From Umezawaea endophytica (GTDB lineage Bacteria > Actinomycetota > Actinomycetes > Mycobacteriales > Pseudonocardiaceae), in the NCBI RefSeq assembly GCF_025061645.1, contig NZ_JANYMP010000022.1, positions 115,352 to 179,351 on the forward strand: a DNA stretch of 64,000 nt, given 5' to 3'. The notes below the pieces were generated by a model. The model was not told where the DNA came from. It did not search any database and worked only from the letters and a program-made list of their open reading frames with translations. The position numbers were made by a program, and so were the translations under genes. Shown one piece after another: positions 53,934 to 62,887 of this stretch. The first letter of the stretch is position 1. The number at the start of each line of letters is the position of its first letter.

Positions 53934-56243
53934 TCACTGCCGCTCTCCTGTTCCTGCGGTCACGAGCTTCTGGTCGTCGAGGTTGGGGCTCACCGGCTCG
54001 TCCGCGGCGCCCTCGACGCGTCGACGGCGGCGCTGCGACCAGTCGACGAAACCGAGCACCACGGTGATGAGCAGGCCTGCCGCGCCGGTCGCGATGCCGA
54101 TCCCGAGACCGGGCATCACCCAGGTGATCTCCAGGGTTCCGCTGGAGACGTCCTTCGGCAGGTCGACGGTGGCCAGGCCTGCCGGGCCGAGCCGAACCGG
54201 GACGTCCTTGCCGTTGATCTTGGCTTCGTAGCCGGGCCAGGCCAGCCTGGCGAACACGACGGACCCGCCGTTCGCGCCGCTGAACTTGACCTCTTCGCTG
54301 ACGTCGCCGGTCATCCGGTCCGAGTCGACCCGCAGGCCGTTCGGCGTGGACGACACCCGGCCGCCGGGGTAGGGGAGCGGGTCGATCCGCTTCCACACCA
54401 CGACGCGGTCGGTCGACTCGGCCTGCCGCCAGCCTTCGGGAGCGGGCTCGCGGCGGGTGTCGATCAGGGAGTTCTGCACGACCACGGTCTGCGCGCGCAG
54501 GAGGTCGGCCAGCGGGGCGGTGGCGCCGGGCGGCGGCGTCCAGAGCGACTTCCACGCCTCCGGGCAGAAGGTGGAACCCTGGTAGAGAGTGCAGGTGGCG
54601 TTGTCCATCGCGTTGAAGCCGACACCGCTGTAGGCGGTGAGCGTCTCCACGCCCGCGAGGCTGAAGTTGGTGCCGAACGTCAGGTCCTTGTAGGCGCCGT
54701 CCGGGTAGCGGTCGTTGCCCGCGACGTTGCCGAGGTTGGCGATCTGCACCGTCATGCCCTCGTACCGCCCGGAGAACCGTTCCTCCAGCAGCTTCTCGCT
54801 GGTGGGGAACTTGTAGTCGGTGACGCTGTAGTTCGCCGGGAACCAGTAGAGCTGGCAGGCGAGGAAGCCGATGGTGCCGACGGCGATGACCGCGAAGCCC
54901 TTGGCCTTCTCGACGCCGACCTTGACCAGCACGACGACCATGATCGCCAGGATGGCGTTGGTGAGCAGTTGCCTGCGGTCGGTGGTGGGCAGCGCCGCCC
55001 ACCCCAGGTAGGCACCGAACGCGATCAGCGCCATGGACGTGGCCATCCGGGCTCGCGCCTTGGTCCGCTGGAGACCCTCGCTGGCCACGATGGCCCAGAT
55101 GACGATCAGCGGCAGGAACAGGAACGGCACCAGCCGCATGGGCCAGCGGAAGACGCTGAGCTGCGACGGGCCGAGCACCAGCAGCACGTAGACGGCCGTG
55201 TAGAAGTACAGGCCCATCAGCTCGCGGCGGCGTTCCACCAGCACCCGCCAGCGCAGCCACGGGACCAGCGGGACGATGAACCAGGCCAGGTACAGCGCGG
55301 GGAACGTCGGGGTCAGCCCGCTCCAGATGTTCACCAACGGCTGCATGGACGGGTTGCTCATGCCGATGAAGTCCTGCAACTGCGGAGCGAGGAACCCGTC
55401 GTTGAGGGTCTTGCTGTCCCGCCGGTAGCTGACCGAGGCGGTCAGCGCGAACGGCAGGTACACGATGACGTTCATCAGGATGACCGCCGCGCCCGCGCCC
55501 ATCAGGCTCCAGACGCGCTTGCGGTCGAACACCAGCCAGGTCTCCAGCATCACGGCGAGGATGCAGAGGCCGAAGCTGACCAGCTCGTACGGGTTGCCGG
55601 TGGTGCACGCGAGGTAACCGGTGACCACGACCCAGATCATCGACTTGCCGGACCGGGCGGCCCGCCGGGCGGTCCACCACACGTACGGCATGAAGCCGTA
55701 GGTCACGAGCGCGTTGATCCAGGACGTGCCGTCCATGAAGAGCACGTAGCCCGACAGCGGCAGCGCGGCGCCGATCGCGGCGGAGACCCATGGGCGCACG
55801 CCGTACTCACGGGCGAGCAGGTAGGTGCCGACCGAGAACATGACCATGAACGCGAGCTTCACGATCGTGATGGCCAGCGCGACGTTGTCGATCCACTGGG
55901 TGCCGACGGCCAGCGCGACCTCGACGGGGTTCCACATCCCGGTCGCGACCTCGGCCGCGAAGTTGCCGCCGCGCCACATGTCGAGTTCGAGCAGCGGCAG
56001 GCGGCCCTGGCTGATCGCCTCGCCGACCCGCTGCCACACCGGGACCGCCGCGGCCGCGGTGTCGTCCCAGTAGTAGAAGATGTGGTTGCGGTAAAGGGGC
56101 ATCACGGCGCCGAGGAGCACCAGGCCCACCATCACCAGCGGCGGGGTCAGACGCTTGCGCAGAGAAGGTTTCTCCTCCTGCACCGCGTTTGTTTCTTCGC
56201 TGTCCACCGCGGGACTCACAGTCGCTGCACTCATCTCAGGCAA
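53934..56243 (-). CDS. YfhO/GT-C-like multi-spanning membrane protein, cassette 2
   Basis: 769 residues, paralogous to the cassette-1 protein at 41429-43534. Shared features are the early loop IFYYWDDTAAAAVPVWQRVGE with the WDD pair, TGNPYELV, an exterior segment ending in TLYQGSTFCPEAWKSLW, and the C-terminal β-domain FARLAWPGYEAKINGKDVPV before the last helix. About 12 helices are visible. ATG 56243 or ATG 56234 may start it. It would transfer the sugar made by the adjacent GT2 to an envelope acceptor. Confidence 0.8.
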   Translation of the reverse strand: MPEMSAATVSPAVDSEETNAVQEEKPSLRKRLTPPLVMVGLVLLGAVMPLYRNHIFYYWDDTAAAAVPVWQRVGEAISQGRLPLLELDMWRGGNFAAEVATGMWNPVEVALAVGTQWIDNVALAITIVKLAFMVMFSVGTYLLAREYGVRPWVSAAIGAALPLSGYVLFMDGTSWINALVTYGFMPYVWWTARRAARSGKSMIWVVVTGYLACTTGNPYELVSFGLCILAVMLETWLVFDRKRVWSLMGAGAAVILMNVIVYLPFALTASVSYRRDSKTLNDGFLAPQLQDFIGMSNPSMQPLVNIWSGLTPTFPALYLAWFIVPLVPWLRWRVLVERRRELMGLYFYTAVYVLLVLGPSQLSVFRWPMRLVPFLFLPLIVIWAIVASEGLQRTKARARMATSMALIAFGAYLGWAALPTTDRRQLLTNAILAIMVVVLVKVGVEKAKGFAVIAVGTIGFLACQLYWFPANYSVTDYKFPTSEKLLEERFSGRYEGMTVQIANLGNVAGNDRYPDGAYKDLTFGTNFSLAGVETLTAYSGVGFNAMDNATCTLYQGSTFCPEAWKSLWTPPPGATAPLADLLRAQTVVVQNSLIDTRREPAPEGWRQAESTDRVVVWKRIDPLPYPGGRVSSTPNGLRVDSDRMTGDVSEEVKFSGANGGSVVFARLAWPGYEAKINGKDVPVRLGPAGLATVDLPKDVSSGTLEITWVMPGLGIGIATGAAGLLITVVLGFVDWSQRRRRRVEGAADEPVSPNLDDQKLVTAGTGERQ

Positions 56244-56534
56244 TCGTCGAGGGGGCTGTGGGATTCGTGCGCATCGAGTGGCGGTGTCGATGCCGTGACG
56301 AGTTCATCGCTGTCGTTCCGCGGTTCGTCACGATCTGCGCAAGACCGAATACCGCTACTGCCCGGAGTGGACGCGAGCGGTAAGTGATCGGCCTGCGGTG
56401 GATCATTCGGAGCGCCTGTCCAAGAAATGTCGCAGCAACCCGGCTGAAACAACTTTGCCGGGTACTCTAGCCGGTCGGCCGCGACGAGCTCGACCGCACC
56501 CGGCCCCGGTCAACCGGAGCCGGGTGGCCGGTGG
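56244..56534 (-). other. Intergenic region between glfT1 and cassette 2
   Basis: 291 bases without a gene. The end near glfT1 holds the terminator at 56497-56526. The rest (56244-56490) is AT-richer than its neighbours and should hold the promoter of the minus-strand YfhO-like/GT2 genes; I could not fix a −35/−10 pair. Confidence 0.55.
56497..56526 (-). terminator. 13-bp terminator after glfT1
   Basis: CACCCGGCCCCGG (56497-56509) and CCGGAGCCGGGTG (56514-56526) pair, with one G-U in the minus-strand RNA and the loop TTGA, 8 bases after the glfT1 stop at 56535. Confidence 0.75.
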
Positions 56535-57434
56535 TCACTTGCGGAAGAATCGTTCCCGCCTGCCGAGCTGGACCAGCTTGATCCACTCCAGGAAAGCCTT
56601 CGGGTCTTTTCGCACACCGACGAAGTACAGGCCGAAGCGGAACACCTCGAGCGCCCCGAGCTTCCGCATCCCCGGCTGCGACAGCAGGTACCCGCGGTTC
56701 CGGTAGGTGTAGTAGCGCTTGATCGGGTTCTCCGGGTCCTGCGCGTGGAACCGGCCGCCGAGCATCGGCTTGAACTCGTCCGAGCCGTCCGGGTGCAGGT
56801 AGGCGACCTTGAGGGACGTCCCGAAGCGCAGCCCGGTGCGGACCAGCCGCCGGTGGATCTCCACCTCGTCGCCGCGGAAGAACAGCCGGTAGTCCGGGAC
56901 GCCGATGACGTCGACCGTGGACGCGCGGAACAGCGCGCCGTTGAACAGGGACGCGATGCCGGGCAGGAAGTCGGTGCCCAGGTCCTGGGTGTTGCGCTTC
57001 CACGTCAGGCCGCGGCGCAGCGGGAACGCCAGCTTGTCCGGCGCCTCGATGTTCGACACCACCGGCGAGATGGCGGCGAGCTTCCGCTTCTCCGCCTCCT
57101 CCAGCAGCACCGCGAGCACCGTCTCGTCCGCGGGCCTGCCGTCGTCGTCGGCCAGCCACAGCCACTCGGCGCCGAGCGACAGCGCGTGCAGCATGCCGAG
57201 CGCGAACCCGCCCGCGCCGCCGAGGTTGCGGTGGGACGCCAGGTAGGTCGACGGGATGGGGCACTGGTCGACCAGGTCTTCGACGGGCTGGTCCGGACCG
57301 TTGTCCACGACCACGATGTGGTCGGGCACCCTCGTCTGCGACGCGAGCACCTTCAGCGACTCCGAGAGGAGTTCGCGGCGGTGCCGGGTCACGACGACGG
57401 CGACGACGGAGCCCTTGGGCAGTGCCTCGATCAC
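56535..57434 (-). CDS. glfT1: Galactofuranosyltransferase GlfT1-like (initiating)
   Basis: 299-residue GT2 enzyme resembling mycobacterial GlfT1 (Rv3782), which adds the first Galf residues to the polyprenyl-linked Rha-GlcNAc primer. VVAVVVTRHRRELLSESL, ASHRNLGGAGGFALGMLHA, the metal motif WLWLADDDGRPADE and FFRGDEVEIHRRLVR are the relevant stretches. It follows wzt and wzm in one minus-strand operon, four bases behind wzt. Assignment rests on motifs plus this conserved order. Confidence 0.9.
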   Translation of the reverse strand: MIEALPKGSVVAVVVTRHRRELLSESLKVLASQTRVPDHIVVVDNGPDQPVEDLVDQCPIPSTYLASHRNLGGAGGFALGMLHALSLGAEWLWLADDDGRPADETVLAVLLEEAEKRKLAAISPVVSNIEAPDKLAFPLRRGLTWKRNTQDLGTDFLPGIASLFNGALFRASTVDVIGVPDYRLFFRGDEVEIHRRLVRTGLRFGTSLKVAYLHPDGSDEFKPMLGGRFHAQDPENPIKRYYTYRNRGYLLSQPGMRKLGALEVFRFGLYFVGVRKDPKAFLEWIKLVQLGRRERFFRK

Positions 57435-57437
57435 GGT

Positions 57438-58253
57438 CTACTCGCCACCATTCGTGCTGAGCACGGGCTCGCCGCTGATGCGGGCCAGGGTTTCCGGGCT
57501 GAGGTACTCGAACGGGTCGTGGCCCTTGTACGCGGTCAGGACCTCGCGGAGCGAGCCCTGCTGCTTCACCTGGCCCTCGTCCATCCAGATCGCCGAGTCG
57601 CAGAACTCGATCAGCGTCTCGTCGGAGTGGTTCGCGAAGACCAGCAGGCCGGAGCGCCGCACGAGGTCCCTGAGCCGGTCCCTCGCCTTCGCCATGAACG
57701 CCGCGTCGACCGCGCCGATGCCCTCGTCCAGCAGCAGGATCTCGGGGTCGATCGAGGTCACGACGCCCAGCGCCAGTCGGACGCGCATACCCGTGGAGTA
57801 GGTGCGCAGCGGCATCGACAGGTAGTCGCCGAGTTCGGTGAACTCCGCGATGTCGTCGACCCGCTTCTCCATCTGCTTGCGGGTCATGCCGAGGAACAGG
57901 CCCCGGATCATGATGTTCTCGTAGCCGGAGATCTCCGGGTCCATGCCGACGCCGAGGTCGAACACGGGCGCCACCTTGCCGGTGATGCGCGAACTGCCCC
58001 TGGTGGGCTCGTAGATGCCCGCCAGCAGCCGCAGCAGCGTCGACTTGCCCGCGCCGTTGTGGCCGACGAGGCCGACCCGGTCACCTTCCTTGATGGAGAG
58101 GGTGATGTCGTGCAGCGCCTCGATTATCGGGACCCGGCCTTCGGAGCCGATCTTGCCGCCGACCTTGCCGAGGGCGAGCTTCTTCAGCGACCTCGACTTG
58201 GCGTCGAAGATCGGGAAGTCGACGGATGCGTTCCAGACTTCGATGCTGACCAT
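57438..58253 (-). CDS. wzt: Galactan exporter ATPase Wzt-like
   Basis: 271-residue ABC ATPase of the polysaccharide/teichoic-acid export family. Walker A is GLVGHNGAGKSTLLRLL, the signature is YSTGMRVRLALGV, Walker B is ILLLDEGIGAVDAAF, and the H-loop is ANHSDE. The LRTYSTGM stretch is diagnostic for Wzt/TagH types. ATG 58253 starts the conserved MVSIEVWNASVDFPIFDAKS; a GTG at 58268 would add five residues and abut the wzm stop. It powers export of the lipid-linked galactan with Wzm and lacks the carbohydrate-binding C-terminal domain found in some Gram-negative Wzt. Confidence 0.92.
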   Translation of the reverse strand: MVSIEVWNASVDFPIFDAKSRSLKKLALGKVGGKIGSEGRVPIIEALHDITLSIKEGDRVGLVGHNGAGKSTLLRLLAGIYEPTRGSSRITGKVAPVFDLGVGMDPEISGYENIMIRGLFLGMTRKQMEKRVDDIAEFTELGDYLSMPLRTYSTGMRVRLALGVVTSIDPEILLLDEGIGAVDAAFMAKARDRLRDLVRRSGLLVFANHSDETLIEFCDSAIWMDEGQVKQQGSLREVLTAYKGHDPFEYLSPETLARISGEPVLSTNGGE

Positions 58254-58268
58254 GTTGTGCGGCCTCAC

Positions 58269-59180
58269 TCAGACCCAGTAGGAGACGCGGGCACGGTAGT
58301 TGCGCAGCGCCACGAATGCCAATGCCCAGCCACCGATGGTGAACGCACCGACCACGACCCAATGGTGCCAGGACTGCACGTGTCCGATCAGCGGGGCCCG
58401 GACCAGCTCCACGAAGTGGTAGAGCGGGTTGAGCTCCGCGATCAGGATGCGCCAGTTGCCCTCGCCGTTGGTGACCGTGTTGAGCACGCCGGTGTGCCAC
58501 ACGATCGGCGTCATGAAGAAGATCAGGTTGATGAAGCTGTTGATCACCGGCGGGATGTCCCGGAAGCGGGTGCTGATGATGCCGAACAGCAGCGCGACCC
58601 ACACCGCGTTGACCACGAGGAGCGCCATCGCGGGGATCACCAGGAGGATGTTCCAGGTGATGCCCGGATGCGTGAAGGTGTCGCCCTCCATGTGGTACGG
58701 CTTGGTCAGCGCCGGGAAGAAGACGATCAGCACGACCACGTAGACGGCCAGGTTGTGCGCGAAGAACAGGAGCTGCCGCCACACCATCCGCAGCACGTGG
58801 ACGGTCATCGGCGCAGGTAGGTGCTTGATCAGCCCCTCGTTGGCGATGAACACGTCCGTGCCCTCGGTGATCACGCCGAGGATGAAGTTCCAGACGATGA
58901 ACCCGACCGTGACGTACGGCAGGAACGTCGCGAGGTCCTGCTTGAACAGCGTCGAGTACAGCAGGCCGAGCGCCAGCGCGGTCGACCCCATCGAGATGGT
59001 GATCCACAGTGGACCGATCACCGACCGGCGGTACCGCTGCTTGATGTCCTGCCAGCCGAGGTGCCCCCACAGCTCCCTGTGCTGCCACGCGTCTCGCACA
59101 TCGGCGAACGCGCGCGCGAAGGTGCGCGAGTTGGACGCGGGGGGTGCTTCAGCTCGGTCGGCCGTACTGGTGGGCTGCAC
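58269..59180 (-). CDS. wzm: Galactan exporter permease Wzm-like
   Basis: 303-residue ABC-2-type permease with six helices and an amphipathic N-terminal interface helix. GWQDIKQRYRRSVIGPLWITIS is the family signature, followed by FLPYVTVGFIVWNFI and YHFVELVRAPL. It forms a heterotetramer with Wzt. The ATG at 59180 gives a 40-residue cytoplasmic tail, a normal length. It is the first gene of the wzm-wzt-glfT1 operon. Confidence 0.93.
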   Translation of the reverse strand: MQPTSTADRAEAPPASNSRTFARAFADVRDAWQHRELWGHLGWQDIKQRYRRSVIGPLWITISMGSTALALGLLYSTLFKQDLATFLPYVTVGFIVWNFILGVITEGTDVFIANEGLIKHLPAPMTVHVLRMVWRQLLFFAHNLAVYVVVLIVFFPALTKPYHMEGDTFTHPGITWNILLVIPAMALLVVNAVWVALLFGIISTRFRDIPPVINSFINLIFFMTPIVWHTGVLNTVTNGEGNWRILIAELNPLYHFVELVRAPLIGHVQSWHHWVVVGAFTIGGWALAFVALRNYRARVSYWV

Positions 59181-59193
59181 GAGAGCTGAGACT

Positions 59194-59225
59194 ACCGGCG
59201 GCAGGTGGGACCACTTGCCGCCGGT
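59194..59225 (-). terminator. 15-bp terminator after the TylF-like gene
   Basis: ACCGGCGGCAGGTGG (59194-59208) and CCACTTGCCGCCGGT (59211-59225) pair with one wobble and a two-base loop, 14 bases after the minus-strand stop at 59240. Confidence 0.8.
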
Positions 59226-59239
59226 CGGTCACGGAGCGG

Positions 59240-60103
59240 TTACCCGGCCTCGGGGGCCGACAACACGCTGGTCACCTTCACGATCACCTGTTCGTGGTCG
59301 TAGGTGTACCCCTCGTAGCTGAACCGGATCCCGGACTTCTCCACGTACTCCATCCAGGCCTTGTGCTCGTGCTGCTCCCAGCCGGGGAAGTTGAAGTACT
59401 CGTCGAACGCCACGATGCTGCCGGGCACCAGCCGCGGGCCCACCAGGTCGAGCACGGTCTTCGTCGAGGAGTAGAGGTCGCAGTCGACGTGGAGGAACGT
59501 CACCGGCCCCTCGTGCTCCTCCAGGAAGCCCGGCAGCGTGTCGTCGAACCAGCCGACGACCAGCTCGGCGCCCGGCACGTCCGGCAGGCCCTCGACGTTG
59601 AACATCCCGGCGGGGAAGCCGTTGCGCCAGTCCTCCGGCAGGCCCTCGAACGAGTCGAAGCCGTACACGTCCTCCTCGCCGCGCGAAGCGGCGATGATCT
59701 TCAGGGTGCTGCCGGTGTAGACGCCGAACTCCAGGGCCAGCCCGTCCTGGGTGACCAGGCCGAGCGCGTGCTCCAGCGTCTGGTGCGGGTGGCCGAACTG
59801 CGGCACCGTCGGCATGTTGTCGCGCACGAACTGCGCGCTCTGCAACGCCGCTTCCCGCTCGCCCGCGAACACCAGGTCGCGGCGGGCGCGGATCTCGAAC
59901 TGCCTGCTCGTCTCCACGATCCGGTCGGACTGGTGCCGCACGTCCTCGCGCAGGCCGTCCACTTCGCGCTGGAGCGCGTCGATCCGCTCGGTCTGCGCCC
60001 GGTGGTACGGGCCGACCACGTCGTCGATCGCTCGCGTCACCTTGGCCCTGAGGGAACGGCGGATCTGTTCGGCTCGCAGGCCGCGGCGGACTCGGTCGAG
60101 CAC
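59240..60103 (-). CDS. TylF/MycF-type SAM-dependent methyltransferase
   Basis: 287 residues. An N-terminal predicted coiled coil (about 35-75, RIDALQREVDGLREDV) precedes a TylF-type methyltransferase domain. ALEFGVYTGSTLKIIAA is the SAM motif, and YGFDSFEGLPEDW and the metal-binding FLHVDCDLYSST are hallmarks. TylF and MycF O-methylate sugars of macrolides; in a galactan-export context this one may cap or modify a glycan. It is transcribed toward wzm but ends at a terminator. Confidence 0.85.
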   Translation of the reverse strand: MLDRVRRGLRAEQIRRSLRAKVTRAIDDVVGPYHRAQTERIDALQREVDGLREDVRHQSDRIVETSRQFEIRARRDLVFAGEREAALQSAQFVRDNMPTVPQFGHPHQTLEHALGLVTQDGLALEFGVYTGSTLKIIAASRGEEDVYGFDSFEGLPEDWRNGFPAGMFNVEGLPDVPGAELVVGWFDDTLPGFLEEHEGPVTFLHVDCDLYSSTKTVLDLVGPRLVPGSIVAFDEYFNFPGWEQHEHKAWMEYVEKSGIRFSYEGYTYDHEQVIVKVTSVLSAPEAG

Positions 60104-60203
60104 GTCGGGTTCTCCTCTCGGCGCACGGGGGTCGCCGCTTCGTCACGTCGGGGAGGGTGGTCCCCGTCACCGTCGATGGTGAGAGGCGCAGTCTGCACCG
60201 AAC

Positions 60204-60746
60204 TCAGAGGTACTGGCCAGACCCTGAGATGTGCGGACCCTCGGGAGCTTCCAGACCGCCCGTCCCGGCGGGCAGGGCGCGACCGCGCATCTGCTCGAGT
60301 TGCACGCGGGCCGCCATCTGCTGGGCGAACAGCGCCGTCTGGATGCCGTGGAACAGACCCTCCAACCAGCCGACGAGCTGTGCCTGCGCGATCCGCAGTT
60401 CGGCGTCCGACGGGATGCCGTCCTCCGTGAACGGCAGCGACAGCCGCTCCAACTCGTCGCGCAGCTCCGGCGCGAGGCCGTCCTCCAGCTCCTCGATGGA
60501 GCGCTTGTGGATCTCCTTCAGCCTGGCCCGGCTCGCCTCGTCCAGCGGCGCGGCCCGCACCTCCTCCAGGAGCTGCTTGATCATCGTGCCGATCCGCATG
60601 ACCTTCGCCGGCTGCTCCACGAGTTCCGACACGTCCTGACCTCCTCCGTTGGTGTCCGCGTCGGCGGGGATCCGGGCGGTGCCCACGGGGGTTCCGTCCG
60701 GCCCGACCACGACGACGTGCCGCTCGTTCTCGCCTGCGTCGCTCAT
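60204..60746 (-). CDS. bpa: Bacterial proteasome activator Bpa
   Basis: 180-residue ATP-independent 20S proteasome activator (Rv3780/PafE-type, DUF2587). The four-helix bundle core is about 45-160 (MRIGTMIKQLLEEVRAAPLDE, LVGWLEGLFHGIQTALFAQQMAAR). The C terminus SGQYL is the penultimate-Tyr tail that opens the proteasome gate. ATG 60746 follows GGAGG; the frame upstream to 60911 is not part of the family. No proteasome subunit genes are in the window, so it must act in trans. The location next to galactan-export genes matches mycobacteria. Confidence 0.92.
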   Translation of the reverse strand: MSDAGENERHVVVVGPDGTPVGTARIPADADTNGGGQDVSELVEQPAKVMRIGTMIKQLLEEVRAAPLDEASRARLKEIHKRSIEELEDGLAPELRDELERLSLPFTEDGIPSDAELRIAQAQLVGWLEGLFHGIQTALFAQQMAARVQLEQMRGRALPAGTGGLEAPEGPHISGSGQYL

Positions 60747-60838
60747 GCCTCCATCCTCGCCCGATCCGCCCGTCGGCGGTGAACCGGGTCCGTGCCCCTG
60801 GTTTGGGCTGACCCGTCCACCTCCGTACCGTGTGGGGC

Positions 60839-62038
60839 ATGGCGTTCGACGTCGCTCGGGTCCGGGGTCTCTTCCCCGCTCTCGGCGACGGCTGGGTCCA
60901 CCTGGACGCACCCGCGGGCATGCAGGTGCCGGAACAGGTGGCCACCGCCGTGTCCACCGCCCTCCGCGCCCCGGTTTCCGGTCCGGGTGGAATTTTCCCG
61001 GCTTCCCAGCGCGCCGAGGCGATCGTCGACGCCGCCCGCCGGTCCATCGCGGACCTCGTCGGCGCCGACCCCGCCGGGGTCGTGCTCGGGCCGAACTCCG
61101 CGGTGCTCCTCCAACGGCTCGCCGACGCCCTGTCCGACGGCTGGTTCCTCGGCGACGAGGTCGTGGTGTCGAGGCTCGACCACCCGTCGAACATCGCGCC
61201 GTGGCAGCGGGCCGCGCAGCGCACCGGCAGCGTCGTCCGCTGGGCCGAGGTCGACATCGAGACCTGCGAGCTGCCCGGCTGGCAGTACGACGACCTCGTG
61301 ACGGACCGCTGCAAGCTCGTCGCGGTCACCGCCGCGTCCGGCTCCGTCGGCACCCGCCCCGACCTCCGCAAGATCGCCGAGGCGGCACGCAGGCGCGGCG
61401 CCATGGTGGTCGTGGACGCCTCGTCCGCGGCGCCGTTCGTGCCGCTGGACATCACCTCGATGGACGCCGACGTGGTCGCCGTGTCCGCGAACACCTGGGG
61501 CGGCCCGCCGGTCGGCGCGCTCGTCTTCCGCGACGCGTCGGTGCTCGACCACCTGCCGTCGTGCTCCGTCGAACCGGGCGCGCGCGGCCCTGAACGGCTG
61601 GAACTCGGCCCGCACGCCTACCCGCTGCTGGCCGGGCTCGTCGCGTCCGTCGACTACCTGGCGGGCCTGGACGACGCGGCGATCGGCCCGCGCCGCGAAC
61701 GCGTGCTCACATCGTTGGGTTCGGTGAAGGCCTACCAGGCCGGTCTGCTGGCTAATCTCATCAACGAACTGCGCTCGCTCCGCCACGTCATGGTGATCGG
61801 CGACGCCATGCGGCGGGTCCCCGCCCTGGCGTTCACGATCGCCGGGGTCAAGGCGGCCGAAGGCGTCGAGCACCTGTCCGAACGCGGGGTCTGCGCCTTC
61901 GCCGACCCCGGTCAGCACGGCGTGTTCTCGGTGCTGGGCGTCGGCGAGGTGGGTGGCGCGATCCGGGTGGGTCTCGCCCACTACACGAACGCGGTAGAAG
62001 TGGATCAACTCGTGCGGGCGGTCGCCGAGCTGGGGTAA
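60839..62038 (+). CDS. Class V aminotransferase-fold protein lacking the PLP lysine
   Basis: 399 residues with the cysteine-desulfurase/SufS-like fold: VRGLFPALGDGWVHLDAPAGMQVP, NSAVLLQRLADAL, EVVVSRLDHPSNIAPWQ and VDASSAAPFVPLDI. At the place of the cofactor Lys (normally S-x-H-K before a GP) the sequence is VSANTWGGPPVG, with Thr219 and no nearby Lys. This is either a catalytically altered or a non-catalytic member. It diverges from bpa, the order I recall for Rv3778c/Rv3780. ATG 60839 is preferred over the in-frame GTG at 60830. Confidence 0.8.
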   Translation: MAFDVARVRGLFPALGDGWVHLDAPAGMQVPEQVATAVSTALRAPVSGPGGIFPASQRAEAIVDAARRSIADLVGADPAGVVLGPNSAVLLQRLADALSDGWFLGDEVVVSRLDHPSNIAPWQRAAQRTGSVVRWAEVDIETCELPGWQYDDLVTDRCKLVAVTAASGSVGTRPDLRKIAEAARRRGAMVVVDASSAAPFVPLDITSMDADVVAVSANTWGGPPVGALVFRDASVLDHLPSCSVEPGARGPERLELGPHAYPLLAGLVASVDYLAGLDDAAIGPRRERVLTSLGSVKAYQAGLLANLINELRSLRHVMVIGDAMRRVPALAFTIAGVKAAEGVEHLSERGVCAFADPGQHGVFSVLGVGEVGGAIRVGLAHYTNAVEVDQLVRAVAELG

Positions 62039-62056
62039 GAGGCGGGGAGGCCTGGG

Positions 62057-62698
62057 GTGGACGACTCGCTGGCACGGGAGATCGCCGACCTGGCGGCGTT
62101 GCAGCGACTGGCGCCGATCATGTCCCACTACCTGCCGAACACGGCGCAGGAGCTGCGTCCCGCGGCGCTCGCCGCCGTGGTGGACGAGATCCTGCTCGGC
62201 TCCCGCACGGTCCTCGTCGAGTGCGGCTGCGGCTCGTCCTCGGTGATCCTCGCCCGCTTCCTGGCGAAGCGCGGCTTCGGCCACCTCCTGTCCGTGGAGC
62301 ACGACGAGCGGACCGCCGCGTTCGTCGCCAGCCAGCTCCGGCGCGAGGGCCTGGGGCACGTCGCCAGGGTCGTCTACGCGCCGCTGGACGCGCACCCGGC
62401 GGCGCTGGGCACGTCCACCTGGTACGCGCCCCGCCTGGTGCACGACGAGGTGTCGGCGTTCGTGGACCGCTTCGGGCTGGTCGACCTGCTGCTGGTCGAC
62501 GGGCCGTCGCTGGGCGACGCCCGGTACCCCGCCCTGCCCGTGCTGCGGGCCGTGCTCGCGCCGGGCGCCGCGGTGCTGGTGGACGACGCCGACCGACCGG
62601 GCGAGCAGGCCGTCCTGGTGCGCTGGGCGGAGGAGTTCTCCCTGCGCTTCCGGACCACCCCGCGCACGTCGTTGGCCAGCGCGCTGGCGCTCGACTGA
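62057..62698 (+). CDS. Predicted class I methyltransferase-fold protein
   Basis: 213 residues, not closely recognised. The glycine-rich VLVECGCGSSSVILARFL near residue 55, the acidic LLSVEHDERTAAFVASQL and VDLLLVDGPS followed by AVLVDDADRPGEQ are a SAM-binding Rossmann layout similar to small O-methyltransferases and TylF-like proteins. GTG 62057 has GGGGAGG upstream. It lies 18 bases behind the aminotransferase-fold gene and may be co-transcribed. Activity and substrate are unknown. Confidence 0.65.
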   Translation: MDDSLAREIADLAALQRLAPIMSHYLPNTAQELRPAALAAVVDEILLGSRTVLVECGCGSSSVILARFLAKRGFGHLLSVEHDERTAAFVASQLRREGLGHVARVVYAPLDAHPAALGTSTWYAPRLVHDEVSAFVDRFGLVDLLLVDGPSLGDARYPALPVLRAVLAPGAAVLVDDADRPGEQAVLVRWAEEFSLRFRTTPRTSLASALALD

Positions 62699-62887
62699 AT
62701 AATCACCCTGCGTTTGCGCTGGGCCACGCTACTGCGCCGTAGAGTAATTTCCGGGTTGGAGTTTAGAATTATTTTCACAGCTCTGAGCTGCGAAAACGAA
62801 TTTTCCTCCACTTTCGTGTGAACCGGCACGGATGGGTCAACGAACCCTTCCACGTACAGGTGCTGATTCTCGGAGGGAGGTGATTCC

